Assembly: GCA_020543525.1 (NCBI GenBank)
Contig: JAHYIO010000039.1
Coordinates: 2,462,848-2,526,847, forward strand
DNA length: 64,000 nt
Direction: 5' to 3'
Source of the DNA: Coriolopsis trogii
Lineage: Eukaryota > Basidiomycota > Agaricomycetes > Polyporales > Polyporaceae
Shown here: positions 54,625 through 64,000 of the stretch, piece by piece
How positions within the stretch are numbered: position 1 is the first letter of the stretch
How the letters are laid out: every line of letters begins with the position of its first letter
The notes under the pieces: generated by a model
The model's database searches: none
What the model saw: the letters and a program-made list of their open reading frames with translations, nothing else
Told to the model about the DNA's origin: nothing
Made by a program: the position numbers and the translations under genes

Positions 54625-56719
54625 ATGGCTCAGTCCTTCGCCACTCTCCGCGCCCTCCACGCAGAGCTCGGTGCCGCACTCGACGAGATCGAGGGCGTGT
54701 ACTCGTCTCAATCGCCTCGTCTCGATTATCCCTCCCTTGACGTACCCTGTTATGTGAACGCGCCCCTGAAGCACTCCCTCGAACAAGACAAGGCTGAAGA
54801 ATTGCGTGTTCATCCCACTGTTCTGGCAGCCACGAATCGCATCGTCGCTGCCTGCGGTCAGCTCAGCGCCAGCGTGAACAAGCCATGGTTCTCGCTTATC
54901 GAGACAGTCAACGCGGTGAGATCATGTCCGTATCGTACTCTATACGAGTATTCATTGCATTTGCGCAGACGAACGTCGTGGCCGCGCTGCAATTCTTGGA
55001 GGCTAGCAACGTCGTCGAAATACTTCGCGAGGCCGGGCCGTCTGGCCTGCACGTCGACGAGATCGCTCCCAAGGTGACGACTCTTCATAGAGCAAAGACC
55101 AATGCGGACACCCCGGATCTGGATCCGTACAAACTGAGCACGTCTTCGCTTCTTTTCATGATATCGTGCTACGGCTGACTTTGAAGTTTGTTCTTCGCCG
55201 CTGACGCGCACAGGTCACGTCCTGCGCATCCTCACGACTTATCACTGGCTCAAGGAGGTTACTCCCGATGTCTTCGCCAACAATCGTCTCTCTTCGTACA
55301 TTGACTCGGGCAAGTCGTTCGAACAACTCAAGAACTCGTGCGTCCTTGTCGCGGTAGGTTTTATTCTACTAAACTTACCGCACCCACAGTCCAGGATCCA
55401 AGTACCACGAGACGGACGGGGTTGCCGCATACTGCGCGACTGCGTGAGTTTCTTCTCGCTTTTAGCGACGAAGGACACTGTTGACCGTCAACAGCGCGGA
55501 CGAGCCGTTCAAGATTATGACCAACTTGACCGACTGGCTCCTCAACGACAGCGGCTCAAAGTACGCCTCCGCCTTCAACTTCACCTACAAGACGCCGCTC
55601 CAGTACTACTCCTGGATAGAAGAGCCCGGCAACGAACACCGCCTAGCCCGGTTCGGACACGCAATGCACGGCACGCAACAGTTTGAAATCGCAGAGAACA
55701 TCCTCTCCGGTACGTCCGTCCGTTTTCATCATGGCCGTGTGCGTCAGCCCCGTATTCTTGTTCGCTGCTCGAACGGGAAGCATGCGAGATAGACCCCCAG
55801 GGGCCTTGTGGCCGCCAGAATGTTGACTTTGCGTGAAGGATTCCCATGGGCGGAGCTTCCCAAGGACTCGGTCGTTGTCGACATTGGAGGTGGCATTGGC
55901 ACCATCTCGCTCATGGTCGCCGAGGCGTATCCGCACATCCATTTCGTCGTCGCGGACCGCGTGCCCGTGTGCGCCATAGGACGTTCGGTGCGTCGTCTTG
56001 GATGTACTTGGGTGGCATACGGGCTGAGTGTTACCTACCGTTCACCTCGGGTACCGTATGGCAGGCGTGGGGCTCAAAATACGCCGACATCTTCGACGCC
56101 GGCCGCGTCACGTACCACGCGCATGACATGTTCGCGCCCCAAGTCCCCTTTGACGTCCCCGGCGTCGGCCAGATCGTGCATCCCGACGTCTACCTCCTCC
56201 GCTTCATCGCACACAACTGGTCGGATGAGGAGGTCCGCAAGTGAGTGTCCCTGTCCTCCCGCCTCTCTCTCCCTGTGGACATACCCTCATACATGTGTTA
56301 TCATCGCACAGGCTTCTGCAACATCTCCACAATGCTGCGGGGCCCAACACGAAGCTTCTGTTGATCGACATCATGCTCCCGTACGCGTGCATTGACGAGG
56401 AAAGTGGCAAGGCCGAGGCTATGGGCGGGGTGCGCTCGCTCGTGCCCGAAGGCTCCCCGCTGCTCCCGAACCTCGGGCGCGGGAGCGCAACTGGGTACAT
56501 CCTCGACATCCAGGTCGGTTTTGTTGTTTCAATGGAGACTGTGTGGACTATACTGATGTCGGATGCGTGTGACGGGAATAGATGTTGGGCCGATTCAACG
56601 CAAAGGAGCGGACATACCGCGAGTGGGACGTGTTGACGCGCGAGGCGGGCTGGAAGATCACGCGTGTGAAGCGCGCCGTTGGCTCGCTGTTTGCGTACAT
56701 GACCGCAGAGTTGATGTGA
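54625..56719 (+). CDS. Family-2 O-methyltransferase
   Basis: A multi-exon gene from ATG 54625 (MAQSFATLRALHAELGAALD) to TGA 56717-56719. Exons recognised: 54625-54915, 54969-55137, 55214-55337, 55390-55443, then 55495 to about 55713, about 55801-55970, about 56071-56241, and two more ending at 56719. The N-terminal dimerisation domain includes NVVAALQFLEASNVVEILRE and DPYKLSHVLRILTTYHW. The SAM-binding core is VVVDIGGGIGTISLMVAEAY, and HDMF plus FIAHNWSDEEVRK carry the expected catalytic-region residues, followed by LLLIDIMLPYACIDEE. This matches plant COMT-like and fungal sterigmatocystin-type methyltransferases that methylate phenols with S-adenosylmethionine. The second intron appears to start with GC instead of GT. 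Substrate unknown; no secondary-metabolite cluster is visible. Confidence 0.85.
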
Positions 56720-56815
56720 GCACTGTCGTGTGGGAGCTTTTGTATTTGTATAGATTGTCGTTGCGCTGTAATTTCTCGTCCTTGAATATCAGTTGACAAA
56801 GTAGAGAGTAGGAAC

Positions 56816-56875
56816 CACCAAGGGGGTCGCGGAATGTCCAAGTATAACGCGCAAGGGGGTCGCGGAAAGTAAGCG
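56816..56875. repeat. Short direct repeat next to the LTR cluster
   Basis: AAGGGGGTCGCGGAA occurs twice within about 40 bases (near 56819 and 56854), just outside the solo LTR. It could be an old target-site or slippage duplication. Confidence 0.5.
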
Positions 56876-56889
56876 CCTGACCGGGGGTC

Positions 56890-57217
56890 TGTCGCGACCT
56901 GTGGTCAAGCGAGACGAGGAGGGAATCCGACAAGTCGAGCGAGGGTGAGAGGCGAGTCTTGTGCAGCGAGAGTGGAGCAAGGCTCGACACACAGGGCTGG
57001 AGACAAGTTGTATTGAGAGAATGTAAGTGAACAAAAATACAGCGAGGCTCACCTGGAGACAAGAGGTCGAAACTGAAGTCTCCAGGTGGCAAGCGTCTAC
57101 TACTTATATACGGAGAACAATAAGCGCTAGGGACAATAGGTCACAGGCGCGTACAAGAGCGCTGGAACAATAGTGGAAGCGCGGATGAAGAATAATGGAA
57201 ATGAGGGGTTCATGACA
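56890..57217 (-). mobile_element. Solo LTR of a Ty3-type element
   Basis: A 328 bp sequence that, read on the minus strand, starts TGTCATGAACCCC and ends GTCGCGACA, so it has the TG...CA ends of an LTR. The 5 bp GGGTC flanks it on both sides (56885-56889 and 57218-57222), a target-site duplication. It is about 90% identical to the LTR at 57552-57881. There is no internal sequence, so it was formed by recombination between two LTRs. Confidence 0.82.
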
Positions 57218-57265
57218 GGGTCCATACATATCTTGAGGCCAGGACGTCAATCTGAAAATATTGAC

Positions 57266-57551
57266 TAATGAACCCTGAACCTGGAAGGCTTGGAGCGACC
57301 TGTAAGTCACACAAAGAGAGATCTTCAGTCAGTGAGCGAACAACTGAAGAGCAGAGGGGCAAACAGACTGCCTTATATACTGGAGAGAGGAGTGCATGAG
57401 TAAGCGAATGAAGCAGTCACATGTTAACCATAGGACAATGAGTAAGAGTCCGTACTTGGCGTATGAGTAAGAGCCGAGAGTATTCTGAGTAAGACATAAG
57501 ATCTAGAAAGTTCTGGTGCATTATAGAACGCACTGGAAGCCAAGGGAACCA
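57266..57551 (-). mobile_element. Reversed piece of a Ty1/copia LTR
   Basis: The reverse complement matches the 3' two-thirds of the forward copia LTR at 57915-58481, including TTCTATAATGCACCAGAACT, TATATAAGGCAGTCTGTTTG and CAAGCCTTCCAGGTTCAG. Its 5' third is missing because the Ty3-type LTR lies against it. It lacks a 120-bp internal duplication present in the forward copy. After its end the flank diverges immediately, so this was a separate, older insertion. Confidence 0.75.
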
Positions 57552-57914
57552 TGTCGCGACCTGTGGTCAAGCGAGACGCGGAAGGAGACTGAGGTGTCGA
57601 GCGAGGGTGAGAGTACGAGTCTTGTGCAGCGAGAGTGGAGCAAGGCTTGACACACAGAGCTGGAGACAAGATTGTATTGAGAGAATGTAAGTGAACGAAA
57701 ATACAGCGAGGCTCACCTGAAGACAAGAGGTCGAAACTGAAGTCTCCAGGTGGCAAGCATCTACTACTTATATACGGAGAACAATAAGCGCTAGGGACAA
57801 TAGGTCACAGGTGCGCACGAGAGCGCTGGAACAATAGTGGAAGCGCGGACAAAGAACAATGGAAATGAGGGGTTCATGACAGTACCCCCCTCCGAATGCT
57901 CGTGTCCTCACGAG
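57552..57914 (-). mobile_element. 3' LTR, polypurine tract and internal stub of a Ty3-type element
   Basis: The LTR occupies 57552-57881 (330 bp, minus orientation, TGTCATGAAC...GTCGCGACA). Directly before its start on that strand is GGAGGGGGGTAC, a polypurine tract (57882-57893), then 21 bp of internal sequence (57894-57914), where the copia LTR begins. No matching 5-bp duplication was found, so this is the 3' end of an element cut by the copia insertion or by deletion. Confidence 0.75.
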
Positions 57915-58481
57915 TGTTGACATTCTGGATTTACGGCTCTACCGGTCCGGAGTTGTGCACACAACCTTTGTATGGTCATGTTTACTTATGTTTAGATAGC
58001 GCTTATTATAGGCTGTGTTTCTACTTACCATATACGGTTTTCTCTATGAAACTACTGTACGTTCCCATGACCATATGGTTCCCTTGTCTTCCTGTGCGTT
58101 CTATAATGCACCAGAACTTTCTAGACCTTATGTCTTACTCAGAATACTCTTGGCTCTTACTCATACGCCGAGTACGGACTCTTACTCATTGTCCTATGGT
58201 TAACATGTGACTGCTTCATTCGCTTACTCATGCACTCCTCTCTCCAGTATATAAGGCAGTCTGTTTGCCCCTCTGCTCTTCAGTCATTCGCTCACTGACT
58301 GAAGAGTAAGTCCCACTCATTACTTATGCTCTACTACACTTTACTTACTAGTACTTGTAGTCTCTCTTTGTATGACTTACAGGTACTAGACTATGCAATA
58401 TAGTTGTTCGCTCACTGACTGAAGATCTCTCTTTGTGTGACTTACAGGTCGCTCCAAGCCTTCCAGGTTCAGAGTTCATCA
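57915..58481 (+). repeat. 5' LTR of the truncated Ty1/copia element
   Basis: Starts TGTTGACATTCTGG and ends TTCATCA, directly before the primer-binding site. It contains TATATAAGG, a promoter-like TATA, near 58250. About 120 bases (roughly 58284-58403) are a duplication of the segment with TTCGCTCACTGACTGAAG, which is single in the reversed copy. Confidence 0.75.
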
Positions 58482-58493
58482 GGTTATGAGCCC
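58482..58493 (+). other. Primer-binding site, half initiator tRNA-Met type
   Basis: GGTTATGAGCCC follows the LTR directly. It is complementary to the anticodon arm of initiator tRNA-Met (GGGCUCAUAACC), the half-tRNA priming used by Drosophila copia and some fungal Ty1/copia elements, rather than to the tRNA 3' end. Confidence 0.7.
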
Positions 58494-59537
58494 TGTGCTC
58501 TAATCGGTTGCTTCTCTATCGACACCTCTGCGCGCAACTCTTTGTACATTGACTCTCTGCCCGTGCATTCCACTTTCCTACTCTCTTGACTGTGCCCGCC
58601 GACACTGCTGCCAGGGGGACATTTCTGTGCTCGTGACGCAGCCCTGAGCACTTTCGTAGTCAGTCTCTAGTTAACTATCGTTGTAACACCTGTTGTGCTC
58701 TCCAGGCACCTAGGTGATTCAGGCATCCCTCAGCCAGGCCACGCACTTGCGCCCGCCAGCTGTTGTACCCAGGGTGGTTAGCACCTTTGGACCGGAGGAC
58801 AACCATTTGGACCCTCCTTACGATACCTTTTTGCCTCGGTAGTTACTATAGCATTTCTTGGGCACAGTTGGCGACTTCTACCCAGATTGTCGGTAATTTC
58901 GGCTTACTGGCTCTCTGGTTCACCTCAAAAGGTGCCCCTGTCCACCTTCCTCTCGCACGTGGCACGTCAATTATCGCGTATACTTTGAACCACCGTTCTG
59001 GAGCTGACTCTCCCAGCATCTTCTCATTCCTCTGAGACTAAAGTCGAGGACATCGTTGATACTTCGACAGAAGCATCCTCTGACAGCTCAGGCAACGAGG
59101 AATCCTGCCAGGATCTTCCACACGTTTGGGACTCTGATGAACAAGTCGACGCCCACCTTCAAAGCGACGGTTGGTACAATTGTGCCGTGAGCCTCTGTCC
59201 TCATCGGTACAACAACATTGCTTTACCCGAAGATTCTACATTGTTCGCTTGGCAGCCTATCTCCCCTTACCAAGCAGACGAGGAGTTTCTTGCTGGAGTC
59301 AACACAGCTCTTCCAGTTGCATCCGATACACCCTACGACACACCACTTGTCGTAGCGCTTCCTCTCACCTCTAACACCCCATACGACACCCCTCTCGTCA
59401 CATTTCCACATCTCTCTCCAATCGAAACTCTCCCTCCTCCTCTCGTTGCTGTGCTTCCATCTGTTGCGCCTATATCCTTCACTCTAGACTTCGACAACGA
59501 GGACTATCTCCACTCTTCTCAATATCTGCTTTCAATC

Positions 59538-61334
59538 ATGGGAGACGTCAAGATTGACTCAATCCCTATCCTTTCTTCGGCGAACCAGTACAATGACTGG
59601 GCTGCAAAGCTCAAGGGCTACTTCATCTTCATGGGCTGTTGGGAGATTGTTGAAGGCACCAAGACTGAGCCCTCTCCTGCCGGTACTACCGCCACTGCGG
59701 CGGAGCTAGCCGCCATAGAGGCATGGCAGAAGCTCAATGGGCAGGCTCGCGGCATGATGTACATGCGAGTCTCACCAAACTTCCACTACGTCCTCGATGC
59801 GAAGGTTCCGGGTCAACGCGGTGCTGCTCCTCGCACCATAACAGCTGCTGAGACCTGGGCCGCCATCAAGACGAAGTTTGGCATGCCCAACAGTGCTCAC
59901 GTCTGGGGCATGTTTGAGTCACTCGTTGCAGAGCCTCGCATGAACGATTCGAAGCCTCTCCAAGACCAGATGATGAAGATCATCAACCGCCTTCACAATA
60001 TCGACAGCAATAGCGTCAAGCTCAGCGAGACCATGCAGGCTCTCCTGTTGCTGTCGAAGGTCCCCGAGTCCTACCAGTCCATGGTTTCTGCGCTGATGGC
60101 TATCACGGACATCGACAAGGTCACCCTCAATGATATCCAGTTGAAGACCTTGGCTGAGGAGTCGTTGTGCAAGAACGGACAGTCCGCCAACAAGGTCTCC
60201 CAGACCAAGCTGAAGCCTAAGGGTCCTTGCTCCTTCTGTGGCGGTAGTTCTCACCACGAGTCCAACTGCTACAAGAAGCACCCGGACAAGTGTCCCAAGG
60301 GCAAGAAGAAGGAGAAGGAGAGGGATAAGGACAAGGACAAGGGGAAGAACAAGGACACTACTTCTCATAGTTATGCGCATGTCGTCTCTGAGTCTGTATC
60401 TGCTGTGAATGTACTATCGGGTCCCTCGAACATCACTGCTTCTTTCTATGATGAGGCTATGGCCTCGGACAGCTCGAAGTGGACCATGTGGCTTATGGAC
60501 TCAGGAGCCTCTCAACACATCACTGGCGACATGTCTGATTTCTCCACCTACCAGCCTTTTGAAACCACTGTTCCTTTTGGCACGGCTGCGTCGGGTGAAA
60601 GTAGTGTTATCCATGCGCTTGGATCGGAAACGGTTGAAGGGATTGCGTACATCGATAATCAGAGCGTCCCTGTCACTCTCAACAACGTCTACTATATCCC
60701 GCATGTGGAAGGTCGTCTTTTCTCGACGGGCTCCATCGAGCGCAATGGTTACTCCTTGTTCCAAGGCGAAGGTCGCATGTGTATCTTTGACAAGCTACCT
60801 GATAGTGCTGTCAAACATGGTTCAACGATTCGTATCATGGGTCGAAAAATCCTTGAGGCAAGGTACAACCTGAATAGCAACACATACTGGACGCTCCTCG
60901 AACTCCGTAATAGTCAGCGTGTCCACCTCAATGTCCATCACTTTAAGACCTGGCATCGTTGCTTTGGTCATGCGGGCAAGGACGTGCTGCGTCATCTTCC
61001 TAAGAACACCAAGGGAGTTGATGCCGTTGATCCTGCAGATGAAGAGCCATGTGATAGATGTGCCTTTGGCAAATCCACTCGCGCCCCCTTCCCACCTTCT
61101 GAGAAGTGTGCGACTGAAGTTCTCGAGCTTATCCATACGGATCTCGATGGACCGATGCGTACTCAGGCTATCGGAGGATGGAAGTATTTTGCCGGTTTCA
61201 TTGATGATTACTCTGGTCTTGCCCGCGCCTACTATCTTAAGCACAAGTCGGACGCTATCAAAGCATTCCTCGACTATAAGGTATGGGCTGAGACTCAGAC
61301 CAGTAAAAAGATCAAGAAGGTCCGCTCTGATTGA
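59538..61334 (+). pseudogene. copia Gag, protease and N-terminal integrase
   Basis: Open frame of about 600 codons, starting at MGDVKIDSIPILSS. In order: the UBN2-type Gag (YNDWAAKLKGYFIFMGCW), a zinc knuckle (CSFCGGSSHHESNC, C-x2-C-x4-H-x4-C), a Lys-rich stretch, the aspartic protease (WLMDSGASQHITGD), the GAG-pre-integrase HHCC zinc site (HHFKTWHRCFGHAG to CDRCAFGK), and the integrase core with its first two Asp residues (HTDLDGP, FIDDYSG). It ends at TGA 61332-61334, next to a seven-G run, where a one-base slip breaks the frame. The frame is also open upstream to about 58990 without a clear start. Ty1-type fusion protein, cut off from its polymerase. Confidence 0.85.
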
Positions 61335-61346
61335 GGGGGGGAATAT

Positions 61347-61946
61347 ATGTCTAGTGAGTTCAGCGAGCTTCTTCGTTCGCATGGCATCGAGCACCAGAAG
61401 ACAGTTGCGGGTTCGCCTCAACAGAATGGACGTGCTGAACGCTGGAACTGTACCATCACCGAGAAGGCCTTGTGTATGTTACATCAGGCTGGACTTAGTC
61501 ACGGTTTCTGGCAACTCGCCATTGATGCAGCCGTTCATATCTACAATCGTCAACCTATGCGACGACACAAATGGCAATGCCCTATCACATTGTGGGACAG
61601 TACTATACTGGATGTCTCCTACTTTCGCGTGTTTGGGTGCAAAGCCTTTGTGCATGTGCAGAAGGCGAAGTGCGAAGGGAAGCTCGACAAGAAGGCAGTT
61701 GAGATGATCTTCGTGGGGTATGAGCAGGGTTCCAAGGGGTATCATTTTTGGAATCCGGCCACCCGCTCTATTATCGTGTCCCGCGATGTGACATTCGATG
61801 AAGAGTCTTTCCCTGCACGTAAACTTCCTGGCAATCAACCTGTCGCCCCCAGTGATAATCCATTTGTGAATAACCAGTCGGATAAGTCCTCAAATGACGA
61901 CTCTAGTGTTATGCGCCAGGGGCCTTGCCCCAAGGCCCCGAGGTGA
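61347..61946 (+). pseudogene. copia integrase, continuation after the frameshift
   Basis: The frame following the TGA and the G run carries the rest of the integrase core: GIEHQKTVAGSPQQNGRAER, including the catalytic Glu in NGRAER, and the C-terminal GKLDKKAVEMIFVGYEQGS and VSRDVTFDE segments typical of copia. The linker to reverse transcriptase then stops at the repeat junction. A one-base change separates it from the upstream part. Confidence 0.85.
61919..61939. repeat. 9-bp hairpin at the retroelement breakpoint
   Basis: GGGGCCTTG and CAAGGCCCC are exact complements with a 3-base loop (61919-61939), right where the copia sequence ends and the tandem repeats begin. Confidence 0.75.
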
Positions 61947-62640
61947 CAAAACAGTTTGGGCCATAGCCGGCCAACCGTTGCTCGGAATCTTGGTGACAAG
62001 GGGTCCTTCCTATAGCCAAGAAGCAGGAGTATCCAACAGTGTTGGTTTTGTGGCTGTGCGCCCAGTCCCCATGGAGATATAGCCAGGTGACAAGCCTCAA
62101 TGCCTTTTGGCACCGGGTGACAAGCTCAGTGTGGAGCCCATTGTGACTCAACCCCTGGGCAGAACCCAGGTGACAAGGGGTCATATGAAAGCCAGGATAC
62201 AAGGCTACAAAATGAGGGTAGAACCAGGACGATCCATGGAGTCTCCGCTGAGAAATGGCTTGTCACCTGTTGTCACTGGATTCTAAGGCAGAGTTGGTCC
62301 AGGTGGTGACAAGCTCATTGTGGCTGCCCCTCTGGTCGGAACCCAGGTGACAAGGGGTCCCCTAGGAGCTATAACACAGGGCTACAAGATGGGGGTACAA
62401 TCATGGGAATCCATGGAGTTTCCGTGGAGAAACAGCCAAGTGACAAGCAGAGTTTACGTTCTGGAGCTGTCATCAAGGTCATTGAGAGCCTGATTGTGGG
62501 CCAACTGTTGGTCGGAACCTTGGTGACAAGGGGTCCTTTGTATAGCCAGAAAAGAGACGAATCCAACGGTACCCATTTTGTGTCTGTACGATGTGTCCCC
62601 ATAAAGAAACTGCCTTGTCACCTCCGGAATATCGCATTCT
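61940..62640. repeat. Tandem repeat with a period of about 177 bp, four units
   Basis: The marker GGTGACAAGGGG recurs at 61992, 62168, 62345 and 62522, that is 176-177 bp apart. Other landmarks keep the same spacing: TCCATGGAG-type and TAGCC-type blocks, and the GCC(A/T)(A/T)GTGACAAGC element. Units are about 65-80% alike by eye, so the array is old. No coding capacity. Similar short subtelomeric satellites are known in fungi, but I do not know this one. Confidence 0.78.
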
Positions 62641-62665
62641 GGCATGCTGGGTCTGGTAGATTTGA

Positions 62666-62762
62666 CCATGTGACCTGACCAGCTGTCCAGGTCATGTGAC
62701 TGAACTTGCTAGCAGTAAGGAAGTATGGTCACATGACTGGGTCACCCACCATGTCACATGAC
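62666..62762. repeat. Cluster of GTCACATGAC sites
   Basis: CCATGTGACC (62666), GTCATGTGAC (62691), GTCACATGAC (62728) and GTCACATGAC (62753) fall within 97 bp. The core is an E-box-like CACATG/CATGTG flanked by GTCA. They may be tandem-repeat debris or binding sites for a telomere-proximal or bHLH factor. Confidence 0.6.
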
Positions 62763-62953
62763 CACTTTGGGTGGTGCTGATGTGTCCAAAGGATCAATGT
62801 TGGCATAGCCTGTTTATTAAGTTCTTTGATGGGCAAAAGCATGTATACTTGGACAGCAAGTTTGACTGGTGGTGCTCTGCTTGTGCTAAGTGGTCCAACA
62901 GTTCTTGACCACCTTGAGGGATTACCATTGCCAACAATGAGTCTACCAACATT

Positions 62954-63678
62954 GTGCCTATCCTTCCTCCAGCCCCTCTGATCTCCTCCTCCACTACATT
63001 ATCTTCCCAAGTTGGTGCAGTTCAAGCATGTGCTCCTTGGACAACTCTTCCCCTAGGACCTTCTAGTACCACAGCTACAGCCAGCCACCACTCTGCCCAG
63101 GATGATGTTCAATGTGGAGCAGCATTTGCTGAAGCTGTACAGGCTGCCAAACGGGCAAGGCTAGATAGGGAAGGACAACTACAGCCACTACTTGAGTGGT
63201 GGAGGAAGGCTTTGGACAAGTTTTGTGGGCACTGTGGATTGTGCCAGATTACGAGGCCAAAGAACTACCCAATGCAAGATCAGCACAACATTGTGCATTG
63301 TGCAACTATGGTGGAGCTGCTAAAGAAGACAAATGAGAAGAGTACTTGGACTGGAATAAGCAGCTGAGGTACTATGGGTCAATGGGTGCATGCTCAAAGT
63401 GCCACATATCGTTCCTTCAAGATCTTCTTCATCCTACGAATGCTGGGAAGGGCAAGGGGACAAGCTGCAATGTGGCATGGCTGGACATGATAGGGCTGAT
63501 GGTATACTGGGCATACTACTCCAATGAGTGGTGTAGGTTGGCTGAGAGGGAGTTTGGGATAAGTTGGGTGAATAATACGTCATTTGCAGCATGGTTGGTG
63601 AGTAGGAACAAGGATGAGAGGTATGTGAAGATTGCTAGGTTTTGGTTGTGGTTGGTGGAGTGTTGGCTAAGGGAGTAG
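62954..63678 (+). pseudogene. C-terminal fragment of a telomere-linked RecQ-type helicase
   Basis: Two overlapping plus-strand frames. The first (to 63367) ends CGHCGLCQITRPKNYPMQDQ, and the second (from about 63346) reads WNKQLRYYGSMGACSKCHIS, then NVAWLDMIGLMVYWAYY and FWLWLVECWLRE with stop 63676-63678. The Cys-rich segment (CGHC...C, CSKCH) and Trp-rich end resemble the region after the helicase core in basidiomycete subtelomeric RecQ-like genes. No ATP-binding motif or DEAH box is in the window. The frame changes by one base near 63350, and the upstream part is missing. Lower composition of G/C than the rest of the window. The assignment to telomere-linked helicase is from memory of such families. 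Confidence 0.6.
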
Positions 63679-63927
63679 GGTAGTGTTTGTGGTGTATTGG
63701 ATTGGTTGTGTGTTGTAAGAAGTGTTGGTTGATTGTTTTGGGTTATAAAGTGTGTATGTGAAGTTAGGGGGAAGTAGGGCTGATTATGTGTTGTAAGAAG
63801 GGTTAGTTGGTTGTTTTGGGTGTAGGGTTGAAGCTATTGGGTGTAGAAGTGGTGAGGGGTTAGGGTTTAGAAAGATTTTGTAAATTTTTAAAAGTGTTAA
63901 ACAAGCTATAAGGAATGTTTAGTAGGG
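63679..63927. other. G/T-rich subtelomeric sequence
   Basis: Contains two copies, about 80 bp apart, of TGTGTTGTAAGAAG followed by GTTTGGTTG-type sequence, and degenerate TTAGGG-like words (GGGGTTAGGGTTTAG). No coding capacity. It marks the transition to the telomere. Confidence 0.7.
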
Positions 63928-64000
63928 TTAGGGTTAGGGTTAGGGTTAGGGTTAGGGTTAGGGTTAGGGTTAGGGTTAGGGTTAGGGTTAGGGTTAGGGG
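63928..64000 (+). repeat. Telomeric repeat array
   Basis: Twelve perfect TTAGGG units (63928-63999) plus a final G. The G-rich strand runs 5' to 3' towards the end of the window, so this is the right-hand chromosome end. TTAGGG is the telomere repeat of most basidiomycetes. Confidence 0.97.

Larger units (their letters stand above)
57915..61946 (+). mobile_element. Ty1/copia retrotransposon, 3'-truncated and frameshifted
   Basis: From the 5' LTR through gag, protease, and integrase, then it stops: neither reverse transcriptase, RNase H nor a 3' LTR follows. It ends at 61946, where the sequence turns into tandem repeats. The leader between 58494 and 59537 has an open frame of unclear meaning upstream of gag. 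Loss of the polymerase makes it non-autonomous. Its position 2 kb from the telomere fits the usual enrichment of retroelements in fungal subtelomeres. Confidence 0.88.

Noticed and set aside
57896..58210. Plus-strand frame of 104 codons in the LTR
   Set aside because: It lies wholly in the copia LTR and repeats, reversed, in the other LTR copy; LTRs are non-coding.
61940..62640. CRISPR-like array
   Set aside because: Units are ~177 bp and degenerate, not short repeats with unique spacers, and the organism is a fungus.
1..64000. tRNA genes
   Set aside because: I looked for B-box sequences with matching stems by eye and found none convincing; a tRNAscan-SE run would settle this.

Overview
This is the end of a chromosome from a filamentous basidiomycete, most likely an Agaricomycete. 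Genes are compact and split by many 45-65 nt GT-AG introns. The gene families are typical of mushroom-forming fungi: BTB/POZ proteins, MYND fingers, FunK1 kinase, EthD-like proteins and Ser/Thr-rich single-pass membrane proteins. The right edge is an array of 12 perfect TTAGGG repeats, so the window runs telomere-ward from left to right. I cannot name the species.

Left part (1-36.6 kb): an expanded, largely undescribed family of single-pass membrane proteins, here called PT1-PT15 (PT for PY-tail). It is interrupted at 23-31 kb by three BTB/POZ loci and two MYND-finger genes. The PT proteins share a cytoplasmic tail with a TSSTLPPSYRTRRS-type PPxY motif, a PPxYxSPW motif, a basic GPRxSxQR patch and a DGGVRLAGGPLG block, and they often end in another PPxY or PAY. 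Long forms (PT2, PT6, PT7, PT12) have a beta-sandwich-like ectodomain and a Ser/Thr/Pro stalk. Short forms have almost no ectodomain, only a short N-terminus, a membrane helix and the tail. Nearly all introns I could place are phase 1. Several copies are broken (PT7, PT15, a relic tail next to PT14), so the array looks birth-and-death in nature. I infer that the PPxY tails bind WW-domain proteins such as Rsp5/Nedd4 ligases; the sequence does not prove this.

Middle (37-56.7 kb): three EthD-like dimeric alpha/beta-barrel proteins, two or three small orphan genes, another stalked membrane protein whose post-membrane hinge resembles the PT long forms, a FunK1 kinase fragment, a divergent pair of BTB/POZ genes sharing a 172 bp promoter, the housekeeping ribosomal stalk protein P1, and a family-2 O-methyltransferase. 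A pair of 12-bp palindromes spaced 22 bp apart lies upstream of one EthD gene.

Subtelomere (56.8-64 kb): a solo Ty3-type LTR with a 5-bp target duplication, a reversed Ty1/copia LTR piece, a reversed Ty3-type 3' LTR with its polypurine tract, and a forward copia element (LTR, half-tRNA primer site, gag, protease, part of integrase) that lost its reverse transcriptase and 3' LTR. Next come four units of a ~177 bp tandem repeat, a cluster of GTCACATGAC sites, a frameshifted fragment resembling the C-terminus of a telomere-linked RecQ-type helicase, G/T-rich DNA and the telomere.
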